64,000 bases of DNA, taken from NCBI RefSeq assembly GCF_021654775.1, contig NZ_AP025343.1, positions 806,001 to 870,000 on the forward strand, read 5' to 3'. Shown here one piece after another: positions 52,262 through 62,194 of this stretch. Each line of letters opens with the position of its first letter. Positions within the stretch are counted from its first letter, which is position 1. The notes beneath the pieces are model-generated. The model saw only the letters and a list, made by a program, of their open reading frames with translations. It ran no database searches and was not told the DNA's origin. This DNA comes from Paenibacillus azoreducens (lineage in GTDB: Bacteria > Bacillota > Bacilli > Paenibacillales > Paenibacillaceae). A program made the position numbers and the translations under genes.

Positions 52262-54277
52262 ATGCGAGATTTTGCCGCCCGCTTGTTCATAAAGCCCTGT
52301 GGGCTGTTGAGCGCCATATTCGTCGCGTGCTTGCTGATGCCGCCGGCAGCTTACGCATCCGAATCCGGACGACAGCCGGAAGGCCCCCAGGATGCTCATG
52401 AGGTTGAAACCTTCATGGATAATTTTTTCAAGCGGGAAGACATCAAAAAGACGCTTGCAGGTGCTGTCGTCACCGTCGTCCAGGGAGATAAGCGGCTGCT
52501 TGCAAAAGGGTACGGTTTTTCCGATAAAAAGCGCCGCGAGCCGGTCGACCCGGACAAAACGCTGTTTCGCCTGGCTTCGATCTCCAAAACCTTTACGGCT
52601 ACGGCCGTCATGCAGTTGGCGGAAGAAAATAAGATCGATCTGGACAGCGATATCGGCATGTATTTAAAAGCAATGACCATTCCCAATCGGACCGGTGGGC
52701 CGCTGACACTGAAACATCTGATGACGCATTCCAGCGGTTTTGACCGGACGGAGGCAGATGCGGATGAAGGCGACCCGCAGGAGGTTTATCCGCTGGAAAC
52801 ATTTATCAAAGACAATATCCCGACCATTGTCCGCAAACCCGGGGAGGCGTTCCGGTACGACAATTACGCGTTTGATCTGATGGGTTATATCGTCCAAAAC
52901 GTGGCGGGAAAGCCTTTCGAAAATGCTGTAGAGGATCGTATATTCAAACCGCTCGGGATGAGGAACAGCTATTTCGCATTAACTCCCGATATTGAGAAAC
53001 GTCTTGCGACTCCTTATGACGGCGAAGGCAAGCCGCTTCCTCAATATGCCACGTTGCCAAACAATTCGCCTGACGGCGGGCTGATCTCCACGGGCTCGGA
53101 TATGGCCCGGTTCATGATTGCGGAGCTGAATAACGGTCAAGAAGGCCGGACTTCCATTCTGAAAAAGAAATCGCTGCAGGAAATGCAGCGGCTCGGATTT
53201 TCGATCCATCCGGATATCCCCGGGGTTGGGTACGGTTTCGAATCGTCGTATCCAGATCTCGCGAGTGGAGAATACGTCATCGACAAAAGCGGCGCTTCCT
53301 CCGGATTCCAATCGCATTTTTGGCTGCTGCCGGACAGGAAAACCGGACTTTTTATTGCCCTGAACAGCGTGCAAAATGCCAGAACACTGCAAAGGGAGCT
53401 ATTCCGGAGCTTCATGGATCATTATTTCCCGCGTTCCCATCAAGCGGAATCCCTCGAACCTGCTATTCGCCAATCCAAGGAGCAGCTTGCGCGTTTGGAA
53501 GGAAATTACCGCGATTTGCGGATACCGATGTGGCATTATTCGATTTCTGCGGAAGACGGGGGGATTATGGTCACCGATGCTTACGGCGTTCACCGCCTGA
53601 CTCCGTTGAAGGAATTGCTGTTTGTCGACGGGGAAGGGAGAAAAGCCGCTTTTAAGGAAAACGAACGGGGAGACATCGTGTATTTTTCTTACAACAAAGC
53701 GGACAGCTGGTCGGAGAAATTGCCCGAAGCGAAGCGGTTTATCGATGTACCGGAGGACCATCCTTATGCGAAATTCATCGAATACGTTCAGCAGCAAGGC
53801 ATGCTTGCCAAAGAAGACAACCAGAGGTTTTTCCCGGATCAGCCCATCACGCGCGCCCAATTTATCGGACAACTGATGGCTTTATCCGGACTGCCCCTTT
53901 CCGAGTCGCCTGCGGCTTTCCGGGATTCCGCCGATAGCCCGTATGCGGCCGAGATTCAGACGGCTTTGGAAATGGGACTCGTAAACGGAACGAAGGAGCG
54001 GCGGTTCGAACCCGACCGGTTTATCGCCCGCCAGGAAGCGGCGGTTATCATGTCGCGCGCTCTGCTGCTCCAATTCGGTTCGGCCGGAGCAGCTGCGCAA
54101 ACAGCAGAGCTTATGAGCGGAACCGACCCATGGGCTTTGGCAGGCGTGGAAACGGTTGTAGCCCGTGGATATTTTGGGCCAGAAGTGGCTAGGAATGAAA
54201 ATGGAAAGGTGGATTACCGCCCCAAACAACCGATGCTGCGCCAGGAAGCAGCCGCGATGTTCTACCATTTTCCCTGA
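52262..54277 (+). CDS. Secreted serine hydrolase (beta-lactamase/esterase fold) with SLH domains
   Basis: A 671-residue protein from ATG 52262 (AAAGGAG before it). Signal peptide at residues 1-33. Residues 45-400 are a class C beta-lactamase/DD-peptidase-like domain with SxxK as ASISKTF near residue 103 and YxN as YDNYAF near 200. A beta-rich segment (410-490) leads to three S-layer homology domains at about 493-540, 545-595 and 605-670 (FFPDQPITRAQF, FEPDRFIARQEA and YRPKQPMLRQEA). It is therefore fixed to the cell wall and probably acts on peptidoglycan peptides or esters. A terminator follows. Confidence 0.9.
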   Translation: MRDFAARLFIKPCGLLSAIFVACLLMPPAAYASESGRQPEGPQDAHEVETFMDNFFKREDIKKTLAGAVVTVVQGDKRLLAKGYGFSDKKRREPVDPDKTLFRLASISKTFTATAVMQLAEENKIDLDSDIGMYLKAMTIPNRTGGPLTLKHLMTHSSGFDRTEADADEGDPQEVYPLETFIKDNIPTIVRKPGEAFRYDNYAFDLMGYIVQNVAGKPFENAVEDRIFKPLGMRNSYFALTPDIEKRLATPYDGEGKPLPQYATLPNNSPDGGLISTGSDMARFMIAELNNGQEGRTSILKKKSLQEMQRLGFSIHPDIPGVGYGFESSYPDLASGEYVIDKSGASSGFQSHFWLLPDRKTGLFIALNSVQNARTLQRELFRSFMDHYFPRSHQAESLEPAIRQSKEQLARLEGNYRDLRIPMWHYSISAEDGGIMVTDAYGVHRLTPLKELLFVDGEGRKAAFKENERGDIVYFSYNKADSWSEKLPEAKRFIDVPEDHPYAKFIEYVQQQGMLAKEDNQRFFPDQPITRAQFIGQLMALSGLPLSESPAAFRDSADSPYAAEIQTALEMGLVNGTKERRFEPDRFIARQEAAVIMSRALLLQFGSAGAAAQTAELMSGTDPWALAGVETVVARGYFGPEVARNENGKVDYRPKQPMLRQEAAAMFYHFP

Positions 54278-54298
54278 TCATTTGATCATGCTTGAACG

Positions 54299-54340
54299 GA
54301 GCAAAAACGGCCCCAGCACCGTATTTTGCTCTTGTTTTTT
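54299..54340 (+). terminator. Rho-independent terminator of the SLH hydrolase gene
   Basis: GAGCAAAA (54299-54306) and TTTTGCTC (54324-54331) flank a GC-rich inner loop and are followed by TTGTTTTTT. Confidence 0.82.
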
Positions 54341-54378
54341 GGGATCCATGTTATACTTGGCTTGGGTGATGGTGGAAA

Positions 54379-56331
54379 ATGAACGGGAAAATCGTTCGCC
54401 GGTTTAAACCTAAAATAAGCCTTCTGATTGCCGTATCGATGATCGGTTATGCCCTCTTGGCATTTTACATTCATTATATGTCGATAAAATCCCCATTCAT
54501 CGGCATACATGTCCGGCAAGAGTCTGGGTCCGGCTTTAGCGTTGACTTTTTGGAGGAAAGAGGAAAGGCCGGAGATTGGGATATTGAGCCAGGTGACCGT
54601 ATTTTGTCCATCAAAGGCGCTCCTCATCCGAAGCTGCTGGATACCGGAAACGGACAATTGCTGAGCAAAGCAGACCTCGTCGTCGTAAGGAAAATGAACG
54701 GAACGAGGCTCGAATTCGGCAATGCCGTTTCTTCGGGCGATATTATTCAAACGATATTTTCCGTCTTGGTAGAGCTGACCCTGCTTGGAATCGGGTGTTA
54801 TGCCGTCCTGCTCATGCCGGAGTCGCGGATCATGCGCCTGTTTTATATCCTGAACTGGACGATGGCGCTGAGTATTCTGACGCAATTTTCTTATGAGCAC
54901 AGCCTATCCGAGATTTTAATTTCTTTTATTTCCGTCTGGATGCCGTATCTGCTTCTTTCCTTCTATCTATCCTTCGTATTCCGCACCACTTACAGCCGAT
55001 TCAAGAGGTTTTTGCTGCTTTATAAGGGGTATTCGGCCTTGTTTTCCGCATGGATTGCATATTCGATTATGATGGAGCTCGACATGGATAAATGGGCAGT
55101 GGATTTAATGAATTTTACCGTGGTTGCAGCGCTGTTTGCGCTTGCGTACATCACGCTCGCTTATTGGAAAGAGTTCGAGCGCATCGAGAAAAACCAGCTG
55201 CGTGTCCTTATCGGCGGGCTTTTTCTAAGTCTGCTGCCGTATATGTTCCTGTACGCCGTTCCGGTGCTGATCGGTGGGGATTATGTCATCCCCGTCCAGT
55301 TTACGCTTATTGGGCTCGTTCCCTTTTCGTGTACAATCATGTATCTCCTGACTGCGCGAAGCATGATTGCTGCTCCGGTTGATCTGCCGCGCCTGGTCAT
55401 CCACTGTTTTTATGCGGGAACGGTTTTCGTATTGTTTTTCTTTGCTTCCAAGGGAGGAGGGATCCTTTCAACATGCTTGCTTTTTATCGTGTTCGTCCTT
55501 GCCACCTGGGCGCATCTGCAAGTTTTGCGAAGATTTCCGCGTCGAACCGAGAAACGGGCTGAGTGGCTCGAAAGGCAAAGACGGCTGTTGTCGCTGCAGG
55601 TCGCGAATAAGAAGCATGGAAAAACGTTATCCGGGTTGGACTCGGAGAGGCGGATCAGCGACCTGGCTTCGGACAGCCGCAACCTGCTTGAGGCCCAGCA
55701 ATCGGAACGGATGCGCATCACGTACTTTTTGCATGACCATCTCCTGCAGAATTTGATATTTTTGTCGCGGGATCTGGAAGAGCTGCATGACACGGGTCTG
55801 GCGGAACAAGAACGGGTCGCTGTCTGGCTCAAATGCCTTTATGACTCGCAGCGGGATATCCGGACCATGTGCGACGACATTTATCCGCATATTATCGAAC
55901 AAGGAGACCTGAAAGAAGCGCTGCAGTGGTTGATTCGAACCATGCGGCAAAAAGGGGACATCGCAATGGAGCTGGTCTACGAACTTCCTCCCGGGGAGCC
56001 GAAAGACGAATGGATCAAAACCAATCTATTCCGCGTGGTCCGCGAATTCGTGCACAATGTGTTCAAACATTCCCGCGCTTCGGAGATGAGCGTCCGTCTG
56101 TGGCCGGAACGGCATGGAATTTGCTGCAGCGTCCGCGATAATGGCATCGGATTCGACATCGATTCGGTTTTAGCGCCTTCGCCGGCAGCGAAGAAAAGCT
56201 TCGGTCTCTTGTCGGCTTACAGCCAGATCCGCTATTTAGGCGGGGATGCGGATATTCAATCGGCGCCAGGGGAAGGAACGGTTATTAAGATTTATTTGCC
56301 GCTTGGAAAGGAGGAGGAACTTCATGCCTGA
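54379..56331 (+). CDS. ComP-like sensor histidine kinase
   Basis: A 650-residue membrane kinase. An N-terminal helix is followed by an extracytoplasmic PDZ-like part (WDIEPGDRILSIKGAP near residue 75), then about eight helices (residues 125-390). The C-terminal HisKA_3 domain has the phospho-acceptor in FLHDHLLQNLIFLSRDLEEL near 452 and a HATPase domain with REFVHNVFKHS and DNGIGFDIDS. This is the architecture of ComP. The response regulator overlaps its end. No comQ/comX-type pheromone genes are seen, so the signal is unknown. Confidence 0.87.
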   Translation: MNGKIVRRFKPKISLLIAVSMIGYALLAFYIHYMSIKSPFIGIHVRQESGSGFSVDFLEERGKAGDWDIEPGDRILSIKGAPHPKLLDTGNGQLLSKADLVVVRKMNGTRLEFGNAVSSGDIIQTIFSVLVELTLLGIGCYAVLLMPESRIMRLFYILNWTMALSILTQFSYEHSLSEILISFISVWMPYLLLSFYLSFVFRTTYSRFKRFLLLYKGYSALFSAWIAYSIMMELDMDKWAVDLMNFTVVAALFALAYITLAYWKEFERIEKNQLRVLIGGLFLSLLPYMFLYAVPVLIGGDYVIPVQFTLIGLVPFSCTIMYLLTARSMIAAPVDLPRLVIHCFYAGTVFVLFFFASKGGGILSTCLLFIVFVLATWAHLQVLRRFPRRTEKRAEWLERQRRLLSLQVANKKHGKTLSGLDSERRISDLASDSRNLLEAQQSERMRITYFLHDHLLQNLIFLSRDLEELHDTGLAEQERVAVWLKCLYDSQRDIRTMCDDIYPHIIEQGDLKEALQWLIRTMRQKGDIAMELVYELPPGEPKDEWIKTNLFRVVREFVHNVFKHSRASEMSVRLWPERHGICCSVRDNGIGFDIDSVLAPSPAAKKSFGLLSAYSQIRYLGGDADIQSAPGEGTVIKIYLPLGKEEELHA

Positions 56332-56956
56332 TAAAACAAGGGTTGTTCTTCTTGACGATCATCCGCTTGTACTGGAAGGACTTAAGAACAGGCTGGAAAA
56401 AGAAGCTGATATTGAGGTTCCCAGAACATTCGGCGATCCCCGTGATCTGCTTGACAATATAGACGCCTGCAGGGCTGACGTTATCGTGATGGATGTTTCC
56501 ATGCCGCATATGAACGGGTTCGAGCTTGGAAAGAAATTAAAGGAGCGTTACGGCCATTCCATCAAAATTATCATTTTATCCGGCTACACCTATGAGGAAT
56601 TCTACAATAAAGCCTATGAAATCGAGGCGCATGCTTATCTGTCCAAACAAAGCACATACGCCCAAATCATTAATGCCATTAAGCAAAGCATGATGGGGCA
56701 TATTCTTGTGCCGGAGAAGGCCATCGCCAAATCAAAGTATCTTCTTACGCCTGTAGAGCGGAAGGTTCTTCAAAAAATAGCTGAGGAAAAAACAAACAGG
56801 GAAATCGCCAAGGAACTTGCCATGAGCCAGCGTACGGTTGAATACCATATGACATCGATCAATCAGAAACTCGGCGTGAAATCGCGCATCGGGGCGGTGG
56901 CCAAAGGCTACGAGTCAGGTTTGCTTGGTTCTTTGCGTACTCAGGATGATGAATAG
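56324..56956 (+). CDS. NarL/ComA-family response regulator
   Basis: A 210-residue regulator starting at ATG 56324 behind AAAGGAGGAGG, overlapping the kinase gene by eight bases. Receiver domain with acidic pair LLDDHPLV, phospho-acceptor in VIVMDVSMPHMNG (Asp near 54) and a lysine in AYLSKQS. The C-terminal LuxR-type helix-turn-helix reads LTPVERKVLQKIAEEKTNREIAKEL in pattern. It forms a two-component pair with the ComP-like kinase. A terminator follows. Confidence 0.93.
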   Translation: MPDKTRVVLLDDHPLVLEGLKNRLEKEADIEVPRTFGDPRDLLDNIDACRADVIVMDVSMPHMNGFELGKKLKERYGHSIKIIILSGYTYEEFYNKAYEIEAHAYLSKQSTYAQIINAIKQSMMGHILVPEKAIAKSKYLLTPVERKVLQKIAEEKTNREIAKELAMSQRTVEYHMTSINQKLGVKSRIGAVAKGYESGLLGSLRTQDDE

Positions 56957-57008
56957 CATTTGGATGAGGATTTGTAAAATCCTGAGAAAATAAATGCCAG
57001 GCAAATAT

Positions 57009-57051
57009 AAGAACGGCAGCGGACGTGATGAGGTTCGTGCCGTTCTTTTTT
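57009..57051 (+). terminator. Rho-independent terminator of the ComP/ComA-like pair
   Basis: AAGAACGGCA (57009-57018) and TGCCGTTCTT (57038-57047) form a 10-bp stem followed by TTTT. Confidence 0.9.
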
Positions 57052-57214
57052 GCTTACGGATAGAAATCGCGGCATCTGAAGGCCATTCAGCTCGCTTCTT
57101 TAGTTCCTGCGGCCGCCGCCGGGATTGCATCTTTCCCTCCCGATGCGGCAAACTGGGATAAAAGGGGAATGGCTAACCGCTTTTGATAAATCCGATTATA
57201 AAGGAAGTGTAAGC

Positions 57215-57898
57215 ATGGACATGCATATTTTCATCGTTGAAGACGATGCCGCCATATTTAAAGCGCTGAAGGAAAGATTAAGCCAATGGTCGTTTAAGGT
57301 AAGCGGTCCGGATGATTTTCAGGACGTGATGGGGGCTTTTGCCAAGGAGCAGCCGCATCTGGTCATCATTGACATTCAGCTCCCCATGTACGACGGCTTC
57401 CACTGGTGCAGGGAAATCCGCGCGGTATCCCAGGTGCCGATCCTGTTTCTTTCGTCGCGGGACCATCCGATGGACATGGTGATGGCGATGAATATGGGGG
57501 CCGATGATTACATTCAGAAGCCTTTCCATATGGATGTGCTGCTTGCCAAAATCCAGGCGGTACTCCGCCGGACATATGCTTATGGTGAAGAAACGGCACA
57601 CATTATTGAATGGAATGGAGCCATCATCGACCTGGGCCGCGGAGCCATCCGGATGGAGGGCCAAGAGGCGGATCTGACCAAAAATGAATTTTTTATTCTG
57701 GTGGCTTTGGTAAAGGCCCAAAATGAAATCGTATCGCGTGATGAATTGATCCGGAAACTGTGGGACGATGAGCGATTTGTCAATGACAACACGTTAACGG
57801 CAAATGTGACGCGGCTGCGCCAGAAGTTGGCGATGTTCCATCTGGAGGAAGCCATCGTAACGAAAAAAGGCATCGGTTATATGGCTGTTACGTTATAA
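57215..57898 (+). CDS. OmpR-family response regulator (YxdJ/BceR-like)
   Basis: A 227-residue regulator from ATG 57215 behind AAGGAAG. Receiver domain with IFIVEDDAAIF, phospho-acceptor in LVIIDIQLPMYDG and lysine in DDYIQKPFH. The C-terminal winged helix (ADLTKNEFFILVALVKAQNE and NTLTANVTRLRQKL) is typical of BceR-type regulators of peptide detoxification transporters. It starts the five-gene unit with a kinase, ATPase, permease and YxeA-like protein. Confidence 0.93.
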   Translation: MDMHIFIVEDDAAIFKALKERLSQWSFKVSGPDDFQDVMGAFAKEQPHLVIIDIQLPMYDGFHWCREIRAVSQVPILFLSSRDHPMDMVMAMNMGADDYIQKPFHMDVLLAKIQAVLRRTYAYGEETAHIIEWNGAIIDLGRGAIRMEGQEADLTKNEFFILVALVKAQNEIVSRDELIRKLWDDERFVNDNTLTANVTRLRQKLAMFHLEEAIVTKKGIGYMAVTL

Positions 57899-57914
57899 GA
57901 GGGGGATGGGAGAT

Positions 57915-58937
57915 ATGTTCATCCGCTATCTGATCGACATGAAAAGCTGGATCCTGTTTTTTCTGGCCTCACTCGGACTAACGGACCTGCTGATATGGAT
58001 CGACAAAGGCGTCGCGATGCAGCTGCGATCCATTATATATTTAAATGTTTTGCTGCTGTTGGGCTTCATTTTGTTTTTGGCATGGCGGTGGAAAATGGAA
58101 ACGAAATACCTGCGGGGTTTGGTCCGGTGTACCGAAACGCTTGAAGGGGATTGGGCGGAAACGCTGCCGGAAGCCGTTTTTGCCAGGGACGAGATTACGG
58201 ATGAGGCGCTGCGTGCCGTCGACCGGTTTTATAGAAGCAAATTATCCGACTATCGCAAGGATTGGCTGGCGGAGAGCGAATACATGGCCTCATGGGTTCA
58301 TGAGGTGAAAGCGCCGCTGACAGCCATGAAGCTGGCCATAGATTCCCGCCGCAGCGACCCTGACATGCGCCGGATCGAAGCGGAATGGCTCCGGGTCCAT
58401 CTGCTTCTTGACAGGCAGCTCTACATGACGCGTCTTCCTTCGCTCGCATCGGACTATGTTCTGAAGGAGGAGAACGTGCAGCAGCTTGCCGCCCAAGAAG
58501 TACGTGAGCTCGCCTCCTGGTGTATGGAAAAAAACATAGCCGTCGAAATCGAAGGAGAAGCGCGCCAGGCGATGACGGACAGCAAATGGTGCCGGTTCAT
58601 CATCCGTCAGATTCTGACGAATGCGGTGAAATACAGCCCGGCAGGCGGAACGATCATGATCTCGACCGGGCTGTCGGCAAACGGAAATGTGGTATTGACC
58701 ATTCGGGACGAAGGCCCGGGGATACCGGCTCAGGACCTGCCGCGGATTTTCGATAAAGGGTTCACCGGCGAGACCGGCAGAATCCAGCATGCGGCTACGG
58801 GACTCGGTTTATACCTTGCGCAAGCGGCGGCTGAAGGGATAGGGATCACCCTTGCCGCCGAATCGGCGAAAGGAAGCGGGACGGCGGTGAGTCTGGCATT
58901 TGCTTCCCGAAATGACTTCGACTCGGTCCGAACATGA
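57915..58937 (+). CDS. Intramembrane-sensing histidine kinase (YxdK/BceS-like)
   Basis: A 340-residue kinase with only two N-terminal helices (about 12-30 and 37-57) and almost no outer loop, the sign of a kinase that takes its signal from the partner transporter. The phospho-acceptor is in YMASWVHEVKAPLTAMKL near residue 127, followed by HATPase motifs ILTNAVKYSPAGG, DEGPGIPAQDL and ATGLGLYLAQ. ATG 57915 behind GGGGGATGGGAG fits the family; ATG 57906 is an alternative. Part of the Yxd/Bce-type unit. Confidence 0.92.
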   Translation: MFIRYLIDMKSWILFFLASLGLTDLLIWIDKGVAMQLRSIIYLNVLLLLGFILFLAWRWKMETKYLRGLVRCTETLEGDWAETLPEAVFARDEITDEALRAVDRFYRSKLSDYRKDWLAESEYMASWVHEVKAPLTAMKLAIDSRRSDPDMRRIEAEWLRVHLLLDRQLYMTRLPSLASDYVLKEENVQQLAAQEVRELASWCMEKNIAVEIEGEARQAMTDSKWCRFIIRQILTNAVKYSPAGGTIMISTGLSANGNVVLTIRDEGPGIPAQDLPRIFDKGFTGETGRIQHAATGLGLYLAQAAAEGIGITLAAESAKGSGTAVSLAFASRNDFDSVRT

Positions 58938-59043
58938 CGAAAATGTCATGTTCATCCTCCCGTTTATCATGTAAATCATGCGACGGTGTCCGGCATCCGG
59001 GGCTAAAATAAGACCAGAGCTTACGAAAAGAGGAGAGTTGACC

Positions 59044-59829
59044 ATGGATTCAGTACATTCAACCAAAACCATGCTTCTTGCGCAAAATGTCCGCAAATCC
59101 TATGGGACGAGGGGGAATGTGCAGCAGGTATTGAAAGGAATACATTTACGGGTGCTGGAAGGCGAATTCATCGGGATTATGGGGCCGTCCGGATCGGGAA
59201 AGACGACGCTTTTGAACGTGCTCGCGACGATTGACCGGGCCACCGAAGGATCGATTTTTATCGGGGACGAAAATATATCCGGAATGAAAAATGCCGAGCT
59301 ATCGGCCTTTAGGCGCAATAAACTCGGATTTATTTTTCAGGATTACAACCTTCTTGACACTTTAACGGTGAAGGAAAACATCCTGCTTCCCGTTTCACTG
59401 GGGAAAATGAAGAAAAAAACGGCGGAAGAGGAGTTTCAGGCGATTGCGCAAATGCTGGATATCCGTGATTTGGCGCATAAATACCCCCATGAAATTTCCG
59501 GCGGCCAAAAGCAGCGTACGGCTGCGGCCCGGGCGCTGATCCATCGGCCATCCATGGTGTTCGCGGATGAGCCTACAGGGGCGCTCGATTCCAAGTCCGC
59601 GTCCTCGCTTCTGGAAATGGTGGAACGGCTCAACAAGGAGCGTGGCGTCACAATCATGATGGTCACCCATGATCCTGTCGCTTCAAGTTATTGCAGCCGG
59701 GTCGTGTTTTTGAAAGATGGTACGGTTTATTCCGAATTGTACCGCGGCGACAAGACGAGGGCTGCTTTCTTTAAGGAGATCATGAACGTCCAGGCCGTGC
59801 TTGGGGGTGACAACGTTGAGTCTATTTGA
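59044..59829 (+). CDS. Peptide-sensing ABC transporter ATPase (YxdL/BceA-like)
   Basis: A 261-residue ABC ATPase. ATG 59044 follows AGAGGAGAG; an in-frame ATG 58978 lies in the leader. Walker A GPSGSGKTTL, Q-loop in FIFQDYNLLDTLTV, signature ISGGQKQRTAAARAL, Walker B MVFADEPTGALDS and switch His in MMVTHDPVA are all present. The sequence is of the MacB/BceA type. It works with the permease encoded next, whose start lies inside this gene. Confidence 0.94.
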   Translation: MDSVHSTKTMLLAQNVRKSYGTRGNVQQVLKGIHLRVLEGEFIGIMGPSGSGKTTLLNVLATIDRATEGSIFIGDENISGMKNAELSAFRRNKLGFIFQDYNLLDTLTVKENILLPVSLGKMKKKTAEEEFQAIAQMLDIRDLAHKYPHEISGGQKQRTAAARALIHRPSMVFADEPTGALDSKSASSLLEMVERLNKERGVTIMMVTHDPVASSYCSRVVFLKDGTVYSELYRGDKTRAAFFKEIMNVQAVLGGDNVESI

Positions 59830-61735
59830 CCTTGTTATCCGAAGCATGCGCAAAAACATCAAACATTACTACCTGTATTTTTTTGCGCTTATTTTCAGCG
59901 CCAGCCTTTATTTTGTGTTTGCGTCATTGCAGGACGCCCCTTCGATGCAAGCGACCCGCTCCAGCATGAAATTTTCCACGCCGTTTCAAGTCGCCGGCAT
60001 TTTGCTTTGCGTAATCGTCATCGTGTTTACGGGGTATGCAAACCGGATTTTTCTGAAACGCCGCAGCCGGGAAATCGGGCTTTACCAGCTAATCGGCCTG
60101 ACGAGAATCGGAACCGCGCGCCTTCTCATCATCGAAAATGTGCTGCTTGGAGCAGGGGCGTTTCTGGCCGGCATTTTATGCGGTTCGCTTGCATCCAGAC
60201 TATTTCTGTTAATTCTCGTTAAACTGCTTGGCAGCGACGTTGTGATCAGCATTTCGTTTTCGGTCGACGCTGCATTGCAAACGGCGCTTCTGTTTGGAGG
60301 TCTTATTATCCTTACCTCGGTACAGACGCTGCTTACTGTTTACCGCAGCACATTGTTGGAATTGTTCCATGCCGATCAGCAGGGGGAGAACCCCCGGCAG
60401 CCGAAAGCGATCATTTCCGCCTTTCTGGCCCTGCTCGGCATTGGTCTCATCGGGTTCGGTTATTTTCTTTCAGGCCATATGCTCAATAAGATGATGCTGA
60501 TGAACATGCTGGCGGTGCTCGGTTCGACGATTTTGGGGACCTATTTGCTGTTTCGCGTCACGATCAGCTGGCTTCTATTCAGGTACAGGAAAGGCAAGGG
60601 AGGACATCTGGGACTGAAAAACAGCCTCTCCCTGGCGCCCCTCATGCACCGCATGAAAGGAAACGCCAACTCATTAACGCTGATCACGGTGTTGTCCGCC
60701 ATGACGATGACGATGATCGCGATTGCTTATTCATTTTATTATTCCGCGGAAAATGACACCCGCTCATCCCTTCCATATGACTATATATTCGAAAGTAACC
60801 GGAAGGACGCGGAAGCTTTTCAAGCGGAACTGAAAAAGGCGAATATCGAATTTACCCATGCCGGAATCGATGCTCTCGTGTTGAAAGGCAGCATTGACGA
60901 GCGTGACAACGGCGGCTCGGACTCGGCCCACACGCTGATATTTTTCCCTGCCGAGCAGCTTAAGCAAACAGGCCGGGGGATCCCGGTACCCACGGATGGC
61001 AGCGCCGAAATGTATGATGCGCGGTTCAATTTGAATAATCAGCTGGACCAGAAGACGCTGAAATTGCCGGCGGAAATCCGTTGGCAAAAAGGGCAGGCGC
61101 TTCCGCTGGTGAAGCTGACCCGGGTCAACGAGCGGTATGCGATGAATTACAGCGTGCTGGGCATGCAGTTCGTCGTATCCGAGCGGACTTTCCAGGATCT
61201 TCAAGGAAAAATCGGCTTCAAATCAGAGAAGGAATCTATCGACACGTTCCAGGTACCGGGTAAGGCCGACCGGATCCGGGCGTCCGGCATGTATGCGAAG
61301 TATGTTCCCAAAGGCGCTTTTATGCCCGATTACCAAACCGAATTTGAAGCTTCCTTCAAGTCAGCCGGACTGTTTATCTTTATTTCGGGTTTTCTGGGGC
61401 TGGTGTTCCTCATTTCAACCGGCAGCATTTTGTATTTCAAGCAGATGACGGAGGCGGAACAAGAAAAGAAAAGCTACACGATCCTGCGGCAGCTCGACTT
61501 TGAGGAAAAGGAAATTTTGCGGGGGATTATCCGCAAGCAGCTGTTCGTGTTCGCGATCCCGCTCGGCATCGGGCTTTTGCATTCGGCATTCGCGGTGAAG
61601 GCGGCATCCATCATGTTGATTTCCGATATTACCGTACCGTCCGTGATCGCGATGGCAGTGTATGCTTTGATTTACTTCATTTTTGCGATCCTGTCGATCG
61701 GTTATTACCGAAAAATGGTCAGAGGGGCTTTATAA
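59816..61735 (+). CDS. Peptide-sensing ABC transporter permease (YxdM/BceB-like)
   Basis: A 639-residue permease. TTG 59816 is preferred because GGGGGTGA lies just before it and the product then begins MSLFDLVIRSMRKNIKHYY in family style; GTG 59807 and TTG 59801 are possible. Ten membrane helices are expected: a first helix, a block of FtsX-type helices, a large outer domain (about residues 320-520) and a terminal block of FtsX-type helices. The outer domain would bind a peptide antibiotic or host defence peptide. Confidence 0.9.
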   Translation: MSLFDLVIRSMRKNIKHYYLYFFALIFSASLYFVFASLQDAPSMQATRSSMKFSTPFQVAGILLCVIVIVFTGYANRIFLKRRSREIGLYQLIGLTRIGTARLLIIENVLLGAGAFLAGILCGSLASRLFLLILVKLLGSDVVISISFSVDAALQTALLFGGLIILTSVQTLLTVYRSTLLELFHADQQGENPRQPKAIISAFLALLGIGLIGFGYFLSGHMLNKMMLMNMLAVLGSTILGTYLLFRVTISWLLFRYRKGKGGHLGLKNSLSLAPLMHRMKGNANSLTLITVLSAMTMTMIAIAYSFYYSAENDTRSSLPYDYIFESNRKDAEAFQAELKKANIEFTHAGIDALVLKGSIDERDNGGSDSAHTLIFFPAEQLKQTGRGIPVPTDGSAEMYDARFNLNNQLDQKTLKLPAEIRWQKGQALPLVKLTRVNERYAMNYSVLGMQFVVSERTFQDLQGKIGFKSEKESIDTFQVPGKADRIRASGMYAKYVPKGAFMPDYQTEFEASFKSAGLFIFISGFLGLVFLISTGSILYFKQMTEAEQEKKSYTILRQLDFEEKEILRGIIRKQLFVFAIPLGIGLLHSAFAVKAASIMLISDITVPSVIAMAVYALIYFIFAILSIGYYRKMVRGAL

Positions 61736-61787
61736 AAAAATTACCCAGCAAATTCATTGCCAAATAGCAAGACAGGAGGGGAAAAGC

Positions 61788-62126
61788 TTGAAAAAAGCAG
61801 GAATAATTGTTGCTCTGCTGCTGATTGTGATCATTGGAGCCTATTTCGGCCTGCGGGAGGAAATCGACCGTTATAACCCGTTGGTCGCTGAGGAGTATGT
61901 ATATGTGCAAATCAACCAGCAGCCGGTGCCTGAGAACCATCGGTATAGATATAAGCTGAACGGATTTAACGCAGAGGGTAAGGAGAAAAAGGTGACGTTT
62001 ACGGCCAGCGCAGTTCTAAAAGAAGGCACTTTTCTGAAAGTAATGGCCAAGGGGTCCTATACAAAAGAATGGGAACAACTAGCTAGCGGTGATGTGCCTA
62101 AAACGGTAATGGAAAAATTGCGGTAA
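61788..62126 (+). CDS. YxeA-like small exported protein (DUF1093)
   Basis: A 112-residue protein from TTG 61788 behind AGGAGGGG. An N-terminal hydrophobic helix (about 4-20) anchors or exports it. The rest, with EEYVYVQINQ, RYRYKLNGFNAEG and SYTKEWEQLASGDVPKTV, matches the pattern of DUF1093/YxeA. In B. subtilis yxeA follows yxdJKLM, the operon induced by cationic peptides such as LL-37, so the five genes here form that operon type. Confidence 0.87.
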   Translation: MKKAGIIVALLLIVIIGAYFGLREEIDRYNPLVAEEYVYVQINQQPVPENHRYRYKLNGFNAEGKEKKVTFTASAVLKEGTFLKVMAKGSYTKEWEQLASGDVPKTVMEKLR

Positions 62127-62141
62127 GAACGGGAAAAGGGT

Positions 62142-62181
62142 GGCTGCGTTTGTCCTTGGGACAGACGTGCCGCTCTTTTTT
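62142..62181 (+). terminator. Rho-independent terminator of the Yxd-like operon
   Basis: GGC-CGTTTGTCC (from 62142) pairs with GGACAGACG-GCC (to 62171) around a TTG loop, followed by a T run to 62181. Confidence 0.82.
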
Positions 62182-62194
62182 GCGCTAGAAGTGC

